NCBI GenBank assembly: GCA_030601645.1
Contig: JAUWBQ010000010.1
Location: 1-20,389, forward strand
Direction: 5' to 3'
DNA length: 20,389 bases
DNA from: Candidatus Bathyarchaeota archaeon
Lineage (GTDB): Archaea; Thermoproteota; Bathyarchaeia; TCS64
Numbering within the stretch: position 1 is the stretch's first letter; every line of letters starts with the position of its first letter. The notes under the pieces are model-generated. The model was given only the letters and a program-made list of their open reading frames with translations, had not been told where the DNA came from and did not search any database. Positions 1 to 6,791 of the stretch are shown in pieces. A program made the position numbers and the translations under genes.

Positions 1-332
1 TCCATCTTGAGGGACCTGCTCCTGTCCATCATGCTCTTCATGACCCCGGGGACGCCGCCGAAGTAGCTGGGCGCGGCGAAGACGATGGCGTCCGCAGCCT
101 CAAGCCTCTCCTTGACGAGGCCCATGTCGTCCTCCTCGTCCTGGGGGCACCGCCTCTCCTTGACGCAGGTGTTGCACCCGATACAGGGCAGAATCTTCAG
201 GCCAGCGAGGCTCAGCACCTCGACCTCGGCGCCCGCCTCCTTCGCCGCGCTGAGGGCTGCCTCCAGCAGCTTCCCCGTGTTCCTCCCCTCCCTCGGGGAG
301 CCGGAGATCCCCAGAACCTTCACCTTTGACAT
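1..332 (-). CDS. Iron-sulfur flavoprotein / NADPH-dependent FMN reductase family, C-terminus cut by window edge
   Basis: The first 110 residues, read leftward from the ATG at 332, begin MSKVKVLGISGSPREGRNTG, the flavodoxin-like FMN phosphate loop (GSPR.G.T). A compact cysteine cluster follows at about residues 50-62, C-I-G-C-N-T-C-x5-C. This matches the CX2CX2CX4-7C spacing that binds a 4Fe-4S cluster in the iron-sulfur flavoproteins of methanogens and other anaerobes. Residues around 87-97 (FAAPSYFGGVPG) are the usual second flavin-contact loop. In the family the protein is a dimer passing electrons between ferredoxin and FMN, and it is linked to O2/H2O2 detoxification. Members are usually about 190-200 residues, so roughly 80-90 residues lie outside the window. 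The Shine-Dalgarno is weak (GATCGAG). A palindrome lies in its leader. Its substrate cannot be told from the sequence. Confidence 0.85.
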   Translation of the reverse strand, partial: MSKVKVLGISGSPREGRNTGKLLEAALSAAKEAGAEVEVLSLAGLKILPCIGCNTCVKERRCPQDEEDDMGLVKERLEAADAIVFAAPSYFGGVPGVMKSMMDRSRSLKM

Positions 333-374
333 CTCGATCAGAAAGGGTGGAGGTTGCAGAATAAAGGCCTTCCC

Positions 375-391
375 TGAATGAAACTCATTCA
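375..391. promoter_or_regulatory. 17-bp perfect palindrome upstream of the iron-sulfur flavoprotein gene
   Basis: TGAATGA-AAC-TCATTCA has two perfect 7-bp arms and a 3-bp spacer. It lies 43-59 bp before the ATG at 332 and just downstream of an A/T box at 404-412, so it would cover the predicted transcript start. That is a typical repressor position. Function is inferred only. Confidence 0.45.
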
Positions 392-403
392 CACAACCCA
401 TGC

Positions 404-412
404 ATTAAAAAT
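404..412 (-). promoter_or_regulatory. Candidate TATA box for the iron-sulfur flavoprotein gene
   Basis: On the minus strand the sequence is ATTTTTAAT, centred near 408, predicting a start near 382 and a leader of about 50 nt. The rest of the 333-513 gap holds a small CTCGA-ccgt-TCGAG hairpin (432-445) and no ORF worth calling. Confidence 0.3.
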
Positions 413-513
413 CGATGACGATCCTTTCACACTCGACCGTTCGAGAGTTTTCTCTTCTACTGGAAACCTTGGATGATAACTACATTGCAATACGCTTGTC
501 CCTCTCCCAAAGC

Positions 514-2112
514 TTACGATGTACGTATTTTATCACGGGGGATAATCCTAGAGGAGAGTTTACCAAGTGAGACCCCGAGAATCGCGATGATAACCCCGAG
601 CCTGCCTCCTCGGCTGGCATTTACGACAGTCAATGTGATGATATTTGCCTCGTATCCGGAAAACCATTGTATGAGCCCTGAAAAATATCCGGCCACAAAC
701 GAGCCGATGAGAGAGGCAAAAAATCCCATAGCCAAATCCAGCAGATCTTCGCTTCTCCGGCCGTAGAGAACCCCTATGGCGCACCCCACTCCGCCGACTA
801 TTGCAATAGAGCCTCCCTCCAGATAGTATCCTAAGAGAACTCCAAGGAGGAAACCAGAGAGGATGACCTTTTGCTGGCGGGTATAATTATCCAACCAACC
901 AAGCCTGCCGATGATGACATAGCCTATTCCGACAGCTCCGAAGAGCCCTGTGAAAAATACAATCCCCCAAAGCCATCTTGAGCCAGGTATGAAGCCGGTC
1001 TGGAATGTGTTGTTTATAACGGCCACCTCACGGCTCGTCGCCACGAATATATTCTCCCCGGTCGATGTGACGGCCACCATTGGCGATTCAAAGCCTGTGT
1101 CATAACTCCATAGGGGGGTGTCTCTAGGGGTATACAGAAGGTACAGTTGCCCATCAGGGTTCGATGCAGCAACATAAGAACCGAAGGGCGGGGACTGGAG
1201 GGTTCGGACTCCCCCCGGGACATCGATGACATCTTCCTCGACGTCTCCTCCTGCATGTCGCAGAATGTAGGCAGCCCCCTCTTCTTGGTGGGCTATGACC
1301 TGGTCTCCGCCGCTGGAAATCGAGACTGAGATGATGGGCTTATTGGAGTGCCATTCCCAGACGAGCTTTCCATCCTTCAAGGAAAGTACATAGACTCGTC
1401 CTCCCCCGTCCGTGGATTTCCCCCCAACCGCCATCTTGGTATCCTGAGATAAAGAAACACTGACCTCTGTCAACTCGGTGGATGCTTTCCATAGGGGTTC
1501 GGCGCTGTTGATGTTGAACAAGAAGGCATCTCCTTGAGAGTCCACAGCGACAATCCTCCTCCCATTAGAGGACATCTCCGCGACAACACGGGATGCACCA
1601 GTCTGATACTCCCAAACGACTCCATCTCTATTCGAGAGAAGCCCGATTCGGCCACCGAACGTTACCAATATGAAGACGAGGGGGGGCATCCCCCCCGAAG
1701 AATGGACACCTGCGACCGCTCCTTGTTTCAGGTTGTAGGTCCACCTGGGGCGCACCTCGTCGCCCACCATGTAAGGCGAGTCAGAAAAGAGGTTGACGCT
1801 GTGGTTGCTATCAATAGATGCTATATAGTCTCCCTTGGCCGACAAGACTACTGAGACGATCTCAGAGTTACCGTGATAGACCCATCGAGGGGATGTCTTC
1901 CCCTTCTCGAAGAACGATATCGCTCCATGTTCCCCGCCGATGGCCAAGGAATTCCCGGAGCTCGAGATTCCGAGGCTTGTGATATCCTCCTCACTCTCGT
2001 AGATCTCGATGGTCTTTCTGGTCCTCGTGGAGTAGTTGAAGACATAGAAGGCTGAGGCAGACTCAACCAGTATGAAGATGATAACTATGAGGTATTTTCG
2101 GTTGGCCTTCAT
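514..2112 (-). CDS. Membrane-anchored eight-repeat beta-propeller (WD40/PQQ-like) protein with C-terminal membrane domain
   Basis: This is a 532-residue protein. Residues 7-26 form an N-terminal hydrophobic signal-anchor. About eight repeats of roughly 40 residues follow (about 40-375). Each has a hydrophobic strand, a G-D/N turn, an IA/VA strand and often a closing P-x-W-x-Y/W motif, such as PRWVY, PRWTY, VVWEY, LVWEW and PLWSY. That is the pattern of WD40/PQQ-type propellers. From residue 377 to about 522 there are four or five Gly-rich membrane helices. The propeller is probably outside the cell. The start is set by AAGGAG 7 nt before the ATG. The PQQ-enzyme active-site motifs are not evident, so a binding, scaffold or sensor role is likelier than catalysis. 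The biological function is unknown. It stands alone, separated from the upstream gene by an oligo-T tract. Confidence 0.8.
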   Translation of the reverse strand: MKANRKYLIVIIFILVESASAFYVFNYSTRTRKTIEIYESEEDITSLGISSSGNSLAIGGEHGAISFFEKGKTSPRWVYHGNSEIVSVVLSAKGDYIASIDSNHSVNLFSDSPYMVGDEVRPRWTYNLKQGAVAGVHSSGGMPPLVFILVTFGGRIGLLSNRDGVVWEYQTGASRVVAEMSSNGRRIVAVDSQGDAFLFNINSAEPLWKASTELTEVSVSLSQDTKMAVGGKSTDGGGRVYVLSLKDGKLVWEWHSNKPIISVSISSGGDQVIAHQEEGAAYILRHAGGDVEEDVIDVPGGVRTLQSPPFGSYVAASNPDGQLYLLYTPRDTPLWSYDTGFESPMVAVTSTGENIFVATSREVAVINNTFQTGFIPGSRWLWGIVFFTGLFGAVGIGYVIIGRLGWLDNYTRQQKVILSGFLLGVLLGYYLEGGSIAIVGGVGCAIGVLYGRRSEDLLDLAMGFFASLIGSFVAGYFSGLIQWFSGYEANIITLTVVNASRGGRLGVIIAILGVSLGKLSSRIIPRDKIRTS

Positions 2113-2203
2113 TGAGTCTCTCCTTTGTCCATCATGCTAGTTACAGTTGCACGCGTAGCGTCTAATCATGTCTTTACGGCCCATCTTAGCCTTTTCATTA
2201 ATC

Positions 2204-2210
2204 AAAAAAA
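2204..2210 (-). terminator. Oligo-T terminator after M29-like gene 1
   Basis: Seven T on the minus strand, about 45 nt past the stop of the gene ending at 2255 and about 90 nt before the propeller gene. No stable hairpin precedes it, which is usual for archaeal U-tract termination. Confidence 0.45.
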
Positions 2211-2254
2211 TTAGAGTAAGATTGCAGCCCTTCATGTTCTTCAAGACTTCGAAC

Positions 2255-3277
2255 CTATTGCTTCCCCAGTTTTCTTGCGAGCTCCGCTAGCTTCGGATGG
2301 ATGGATCTACCCTCGTCCAGGATTTGCTCCCCGTCCATCCAGACCGACGAGTTGAGGCATATGCCGTCGGAGTGCGACGGAGCCGGCATCCCGGGGTGGT
2401 TGCCGATCCCCCATTCCGAGGATCCCCAGACCCTCTCGTCCTCCACGATATCCCCAGTCAGCTTCGCCCCGGGGTTGAAGCTCCAGCATATGTGCGCTAT
2501 TCTTAGCATGTTAGGGTTGTCGAAGCTCTTGAGCCAGGCCTCGTACTGCACAGCCTCGCTTCCACCCTCTATCTTCATAATCTTCCCGTCTTTCACATGG
2601 AGAGTGACCGGCTGTTTGAGTAGTCCAATCGGTGGGACCAGGGAGCCGTCGAACACGATCTTCCCGTTTACGGACTCGCGGACTATCCTCCACCCGATCT
2701 GCCCTGCCATCATGTGGGAGCCGGGCTTGTTGGGGAACCCTCTCAGCGGAGCGGTGGCGCCCTCCATGTTCTGGAAGACCACGTCCGTTCCTGCCGGTGT
2801 GGTCACCCGAATCTCCTTGGCGTTCACTGTCATTTCCGATAGGGTCGTGATGAACTCAGCCAGGGTGGCGTAGTCGATCCGCCCTATGCAGCGAACCATC
2901 ATGTCGACGTTCATGCCGACGAGGCAGAGATACCTGAGGCGCTTGTTCTCGTTCATGACTCTGTCGTAGGCTGTCGAGTAGAGGAGCCACTGGTTGTTGA
3001 ACTCCACCCATGCGTCGGCCCCATTCAACGCCCCCACAAGGGCCTCTTCAGGAAGCATGGGGTCCGCCGCCTTGCCCACGCCGAGGGGAGAAGCAAGCCA
3101 GATGACCATGGGCTTCGCCCCTGCGGAAAACGCGGCTCTGGCGGTGGCTTCAACCACTCTCGTGTCCGACTCGGTGTCAGCCGTGATAACGAAGGTCTCT
3201 CCCGGTTTCATCTCGAACAGATCCCTGACGAGGATGTCGGCAGCCTTCCCTAGCTCGAACTCGTAATATTCTACCAT
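2255..3277 (-). CDS. M29/NicX-like metalloprotein 1 (usually annotated leucyl aminopeptidase)
   Basis: This protein has 340 residues. The start is taken at ATG 3277 (MVEYYEFELGKAAD) because AGGTGA lies 5 nt upstream and it aligns with paralogue 3. A GTG nine bases further out is the alternative. The fold family joins M29 aminopeptidases with NicX, the 2,5-dihydroxypyridine dioxygenase. Likely metal ligands are His262 (IAHICWSFNPGAK), His302 and Asp304 (PSHSDGICLN). Glu288 (SSEWGIG) could be a fourth ligand or general base. The length is nearer NicX (about 350) than classical M29 enzymes (about 410). As I recall, NicX uses a His...His-x-Asp triad for iron, whereas M29 peptidases use two Glu plus His/Asp for a two-metal centre. 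Peptidase, amidase or ring-opening enzyme all remain possible. It lies 61 bp after the MFS gene and may share its transcript. Confidence 0.82.
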   Translation of the reverse strand: MVEYYEFELGKAADILVRDLFEMKPGETFVITADTESDTRVVEATARAAFSAGAKPMVIWLASPLGVGKAADPMLPEEALVGALNGADAWVEFNNQWLLYSTAYDRVMNENKRLRYLCLVGMNVDMMVRCIGRIDYATLAEFITTLSEMTVNAKEIRVTTPAGTDVVFQNMEGATAPLRGFPNKPGSHMMAGQIGWRIVRESVNGKIVFDGSLVPPIGLLKQPVTLHVKDGKIMKIEGGSEAVQYEAWLKSFDNPNMLRIAHICWSFNPGAKLTGDIVEDERVWGSSEWGIGNHPGMPAPSHSDGICLNSSVWMDGEQILDEGRSIHPKLAELARKLGKQ

Positions 3278-3314
3278 CCTGATCACCTAACCATCGCAAT
3301 AGTTGTTCTCCACA

Positions 3315-3324
3315 CTTAAAATTT
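3315..3324 (-). promoter_or_regulatory. Candidate TATA box for M29-like gene 1
   Basis: Minus-strand AAATTTTAAG preceded by G/A-rich sequence. The predicted transcript start near 3293 gives a leader of about 16 nt carrying the AGGTGA ribosome site. It would let this gene be transcribed apart from the MFS gene. Confidence 0.3.
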
Positions 3325-3338
3325 CAGTGCAAGGAGGT

Positions 3339-4559
3339 TCAATCTTCGATCCTTACAGACTCGTTCAGGAAGACGGAGAGTAGGACTGCGGCGGCTGCAG
3401 AGGCGAGCGCCGATGCATAGAATGCCCATGCTGCTCCGAATAGATCCCAGAGGTAGGCCCCGAGCACGGGACCAATCATCAGGGCGGTTCCGGGGACAAA
3501 GTTCAAAGCCCCATAGGCTCTCCCCCTCCTCTCCTCAGAGGCGACGTCGGTGACGAGGGCCTCAAGTGCCGGCTGCTGCACGTAGCCAAAAATGTTGTCC
3601 GCCATCTGGATGATAAGGACCTGAGGAAAATTGGTCGCAAGGGTGAAGGCTAAGATGAGTAGGGGGCGGGTAGCGTAGCTAATGAGGATACAGAGCTTTC
3701 TGCTAAACCGGTCTATCATCAACCCTATCGGTATCCTCGTGACTATTCCGACCATTCCCATCCCCCCGGCGACGATGCCCCATTGGACCTTCGAGAGGCC
3801 GATGACATCGACCGCATACACAACGCTGTAGTTCGTCAGGAAGCCGACTGCGAGGGAAAAGAGGAAGGCGGCGAAGATGGCGACCCTCAACGTGTCCAAC
3901 TTTATCACGGGTTCGAACATGTCTTGGATCGACTCCTTGATGCTGAACTCCGCAGGCCTCTTCGTGGGTATCATCGTCTCTCTTAGGAAGACTCCCCTAG
4001 CCACACCTGTGATGATCATGACCACCCCCGAGAAGAGGAGAGCCACCCGCATTCCCTGGATGACCCCAGACCTTTCCAAAAGGAATCCTCCTATGATAGG
4101 CATAGCGGTTGAGAAAAGAGAGAAAGCCGTATGGATAGCCGCGAAGGCCGTGGCACGTTTGTCTGCCTCAATGGCATCGGCGAACATCGCCTGCCGCGCC
4201 GGGAGGACGACGTTCGTGAACGCCTCCAGGATCACTCCCGGGATTAGATGCTCCCATCTAGTCGCGAAGAAGAAGGTGAAGGGGGCGAGGGAGGATATGA
4301 GACCTCCCCAGAACACGAGACTCTTCCTACCAATCCTGTCGGAGAGATAGCCCACTGGCGCCTGCATGAGGACCCGGATTAGGCCCGAGATGAAGGCTAA
4401 AAGGCCCAGTATGTAGAGGGATGCCCCGAGCTCGAGGACGTAGAGAGACCAAAAGGTCCTTGTAAGGAAGAGAACTCCTTGGCCGATGGGCTCAATCACA
4501 AGCATGACCAAAGCGTTGCCCCTCATGCCAAGAAAAACCCTGCCTGAACTCGTGCCCAA
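3339..4559 (-). CDS. Major facilitator superfamily transporter
   Basis: A 406-residue, highly hydrophobic protein with about 12 membrane helices, the normal size for an MFS carrier. The loop between helices 2 and 3 carries the family motif A, GYLSDRIGRKS (about residues 70-80), with a weaker copy, GLMIDRFSRK, at the matching place in the second half. It resembles drug:H+ antiporter-like or sugar/metabolite MFS carriers, but no substrate can be assigned. The start used is the TTG at 4559, preceded by GGGG five bases upstream with an in-frame stop just beyond. ATG 4526 (MRGNALVML) is a reasonable alternative and would give 395 residues. It is divergent from M29-like gene 2 across a 227-bp gap and lies upstream of M29-like gene 1 on the same strand, so a role in moving the substrates or products of those enzymes is conceivable. 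Confidence 0.88.
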   Translation of the reverse strand: MGTSSGRVFLGMRGNALVMLVIEPIGQGVLFLTRTFWSLYVLELGASLYILGLLAFISGLIRVLMQAPVGYLSDRIGRKSLVFWGGLISSLAPFTFFFATRWEHLIPGVILEAFTNVVLPARQAMFADAIEADKRATAFAAIHTAFSLFSTAMPIIGGFLLERSGVIQGMRVALLFSGVVMIITGVARGVFLRETMIPTKRPAEFSIKESIQDMFEPVIKLDTLRVAIFAAFLFSLAVGFLTNYSVVYAVDVIGLSKVQWGIVAGGMGMVGIVTRIPIGLMIDRFSRKLCILISYATRPLLILAFTLATNFPQVLIIQMADNIFGYVQQPALEALVTDVASEERRGRAYGALNFVPGTALMIGPVLGAYLWDLFGAAWAFYASALASAAAAVLLSVFLNESVRIED

Positions 4560-4700
4560 ATCGACCCCAATCCTGTCTTATCCGGATGCTGATACTCTCT
4601 CTAAGGGCAATAAAAAATACGTGTAGAAAAGGGATGATGAATAGGTGAAAGAATACTCAAGCTCGAATTTAATCTATCACTAGACGAAGCTACAAACTTG

Positions 4701-4713
4701 GAAATTATATTAA
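4701..4713 (+). promoter_or_regulatory. Candidate BRE/TATA element for M29-like gene 2
   Basis: GAAATTATATTAA combines a purine/A-rich BRE-like part with a TTATATTA box. The predicted start near 4733 gives a leader of about 54 nt. A second A/T box, CTTTAAATAG at 4744-4753, could instead drive a transcript starting next to the ribosome site. The 4560-4786 gap otherwise shows no gene. Confidence 0.35.
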
Positions 4714-4786
4714 CTCAGGCTTTCTCTCACCCATATCTATGCAACTTTAAATAGCAAATCGATGAATTGATTGTTGGAGGAATTCT

Positions 4787-5878
4787 GTGTCATTTTCTTC
4801 CAAGGGATGGTATGAGTTCGGAACGGAGAGACAGTACCCAACATACAAATGGATGGAGCTCGCCCGTTCAGCAGACTTTCTGTGCAGAGAGATACTCGGA
4901 ATACGGCCGGGTGAGAATGTGGTCATATACGCCGATACCGCTACAGACCCGAGGGTGGTTCAGGTAACCTCAGCAGCGGCGTACACCATCGGTGCCAAGG
5001 TAACGACGGTCTGGTACGAGACGAAGGGAGACATCGATCTCCCCCCACCCGAGCCGGTCGAGGCTGCGGTGCTCGCCGCCGACATGGTGGTAGAGTTCGC
5101 CGTGGCCTATCTCGTCCACTCGGCGATGTGGGCGAAGGCGAGGAAGGCGGGTGTGGCGATGAAGTGTCTGACAGGGATGAACGCCGACATGATGGTGAGG
5201 TGCGTCAACCCCGATTTCTACGGCGAGATGCAGGTGTTCGGCGAGGCCTACAAGGAGGTCGTGGATAGAGGAAAGGATACCTGTAGAGTCACCAACAGGG
5301 CTGGAACGGACGTGACCTTCAAGTTCATGACCCTTGAGGAACGGGAAGCTTTGATGAGGGCCAGGGGCATCGTACCCGGCAAGCCACGCAGGGGTGGCAT
5401 GCTTGGCGGGCAGGGCCACCTCAACGCGAACCCGAAGACAGTGAACGGGACCATTGTCTTCGACGGAGCCTTCTGGCCCCCATCAGAAGTCGGGGCATTG
5501 AAGGAACATCTGGAGATGAAGGTCAAGGACGGCATCGTCACCGAGATCGTCTCCGACCACCAGGAGGCTAGGATTGTAAAGAACTGGTTCGCTCACTTCC
5601 ACGACCCGGCCGCCTACAACATCCTCCACGTCTCAACCGGATACAACCCGGGAGTCAAGAGGATCTCAGGCGACATCGTAGAGGACGAGAGGGTGTTCGG
5701 TTGCGTCGAGGTGGGCATCGGACTGGCGAGCCCCGACCTCGCTTGCCACACAGACGGCATCATACTGAACCCATCCATCTGGATCGACGACGAACTCATC
5801 GAGAAGGAAGGCATCTTCGTCGAGCCGAAGCTGAAGGAACTTGCTAAGAAGCTCGGGATGCAGCTCTGGGTCGACTAA
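4787..5878 (+). CDS. M29/NicX-like metalloprotein 2 (divergent paralogue)
   Basis: This protein has 363 residues and a GTG start six bases after a strong GGAGG (4776-4780). It shares the family core with genes 1 and 3: PGENVVIYADTATDPRV near residue 41, TGMNADMMVRC near 129, AGTDVTF near 172 and VNGTIVFDGAFWPP near 219. The GDIVEDERVFGCVEVGIG block begins at 295. The presumed metal ligands His281, His321 and Asp323 (CHTDG) and the Glu308 position are all kept. It differs by a longer N-terminus (about 20 extra residues), an insertion near 180-205 with an Arg/Lys-rich stretch, and loss of the WLASPLGVGKAADPM segment that genes 1 and 3 share. It therefore probably acts on a different substrate. 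It is the only gene of its local block on the plus strand and ends at a strong T8 tract. Confidence 0.82.
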   Translation: MSFSSKGWYEFGTERQYPTYKWMELARSADFLCREILGIRPGENVVIYADTATDPRVVQVTSAAAYTIGAKVTTVWYETKGDIDLPPPEPVEAAVLAADMVVEFAVAYLVHSAMWAKARKAGVAMKCLTGMNADMMVRCVNPDFYGEMQVFGEAYKEVVDRGKDTCRVTNRAGTDVTFKFMTLEEREALMRARGIVPGKPRRGGMLGGQGHLNANPKTVNGTIVFDGAFWPPSEVGALKEHLEMKVKDGIVTEIVSDHQEARIVKNWFAHFHDPAAYNILHVSTGYNPGVKRISGDIVEDERVFGCVEVGIGLASPDLACHTDGIILNPSIWIDDELIEKEGIFVEPKLKELAKKLGMQLWVD

Positions 5879-5886
5879 CCCCTCCC

Positions 5887-5900
5887 TTTTTTTTAAAAAA
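5887..5900. terminator. Bidirectional T8/A6 terminator between convergent genes
   Basis: T8 at 5887-5894 lies 9 nt past the stop of M29-like gene 2 on the plus strand. The adjoining A6 (5895-5900) reads as T6 on the minus strand, 54 nt past the end of the importer operon. CC-T8-A6-GG is nearly self-complementary, so one short element can end transcription both ways. Confidence 0.6.
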
Positions 5901-5954
5901 GGATGCTCAGAGTTTTCCAGAATTGGATTATTCTCGCGTAAAGTCTACAAAGGC

Positions 5955-6248
5955 TTATCCCGCGCCTTCTTCTCTCCATTCGTCAACGAACATGGACAGA
6001 AGCTGGTCCAAGAATCTCTCCTTCTCCTCAACGGGCGCAAGGAGGTCTCTACCATCGATCAAGTTCTTGACCTTCGCGTAGAACTCTTTCTTACTGATAC
6101 CGTCGACCTGGAGCATGATTTTCAGGTAGCTGCCGAGGACGTCAGTGAACCGTAGGGAGGCGTACCCACCTGTGTTCACGAACTCGATAGCGTAGTTCAG
6201 AATGCGGACCGCGATGTCGAACGCCTGTTCATCGAGTGATTCAGTCAA
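5955..6248 (-). CDS. Small alpha-helical protein of unknown function, last gene of the importer operon
   Basis: This protein has 97 residues and I do not recognise it. The sequence (LTESLDEQAFDIAVRILNYA...) is predicted to be almost wholly helical, acidic, and without a signal peptide, membrane span or cysteine. The start is taken at TTG 6248: a full GGAGG (6256-6260) sits 7 nt upstream, inside the last codons of the nitroreductase gene, and the TTG comes 2 nt after that gene's TAA. An ATG at 6272 would add eight residues (MGEAGGLN), overlap the nitroreductase by 22 nt and have only a poor ribosome site. Tight coupling suggests it works with the nitroreductase or importer, perhaps as a small partner subunit. 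That is inference from position only. A loose similarity to small DUF6092-type proteins crossed my mind but cannot be tested here. Confidence 0.7.
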   Translation of the reverse strand: MTESLDEQAFDIAVRILNYAIEFVNTGGYASLRFTDVLGSYLKIMLQVDGISKKEFYAKVKNLIDGRDLLAPVEEKERFLDQLLSMFVDEWREEGAG

Positions 6249-6250
6249 AT

Positions 6251-6790
6251 TTAATCCTCCAGCCTCTCCCATCTCTTCCCGTACTCGTCGAGATGAACGA
6301 TCTCAGAGAGAGTTTTCTTACTTGGCATGGTCGGCGTTTTGCCCAGGTGGCCTAACGAGATCACCAAGAAGGGTCTCCAGTTCGCCGGTACGTTGAGCAC
6401 CTTCTTAATCCCTTCCTCGTTGAAGGAGGCTATGGCACAGGATCCCAGGCCGAGAGAATGCGCCGCTAGCTGTATGTTCTCGGAGGCGTGGCCGACGTCC
6501 AAGACTCCGACGACCTCGTTGTAGCTGGTACGGCCGAATTCCTTGCCGCTCTCCTCGTATCCTATCACTATTGCGCCGGTTGCGTCACCGTAGAAACCGG
6601 GGGAGCAGTTCTTCACCATCTTCAGGACCCTGGGGGACCTCACGTAGATGAACTCCAATCGCTGTAGATTTCCCCCAGACGGCGCCAGCCGGGCCGAATC
6701 CAGTATTTGGATGACATCTTCGTCGTTGATCGACTTGTCGACGAAGCTCCTGGCGCTCCTCCTCGTCTTGATGACTTCCAACGCTGACAT
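6251..6790 (-). CDS. Nitroreductase-family FMN oxidoreductase 1
   Basis: This protein has 179 residues and starts at ATG 6790 (MSALEVIKTRRSARSF), one base after the TAA of the ATPase gene. Translation is probably coupled, since no good Shine-Dalgarno is visible. An in-frame ATG at 6838 is rejected because the family begins with this M-x-x-L-x-x-I-x-x-RRS motif. FMN-contact features are RRSARSF (10-16), APSGGNLQ (near 36-43), the helix block GHASENIQLAAHSLGLG, and VISLGH near 145. Members are dimers reducing nitro, quinone, flavin or enone groups with NAD(P)H. Single-domain archaeal forms mostly have unknown substrates. It closely resembles the nitroreductase at 13556-14125, including KNCSPGFYGDA and LDEYGK, but lacks an 11-residue charged insertion present there. 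Its place in the importer operon suggests it reduces an imported compound or a product of it. Confidence 0.88.
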   Translation of the reverse strand: MSALEVIKTRRSARSFVDKSINDEDVIQILDSARLAPSGGNLQRLEFIYVRSPRVLKMVKNCSPGFYGDATGAIVIGYEESGKEFGRTSYNEVVGVLDVGHASENIQLAAHSLGLGSCAIASFNEEGIKKVLNVPANWRPFLVISLGHLGKTPTMPSKKTLSEIVHLDEYGKRWERLED

Positions 6791-6791
6791 T

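Noticed and set aside
2255..3277. Firm assignment as 2,5-dihydroxypyridine dioxygenase (NicX) in a nicotinate pathway
   Set aside because: No nicotinate hydroxylase, deformylase or maleamate amidase is present, the racemase motifs fit hydantoin racemase better than maleate isomerase, and an O2-dependent enzyme is doubtful in a probable anaerobe.
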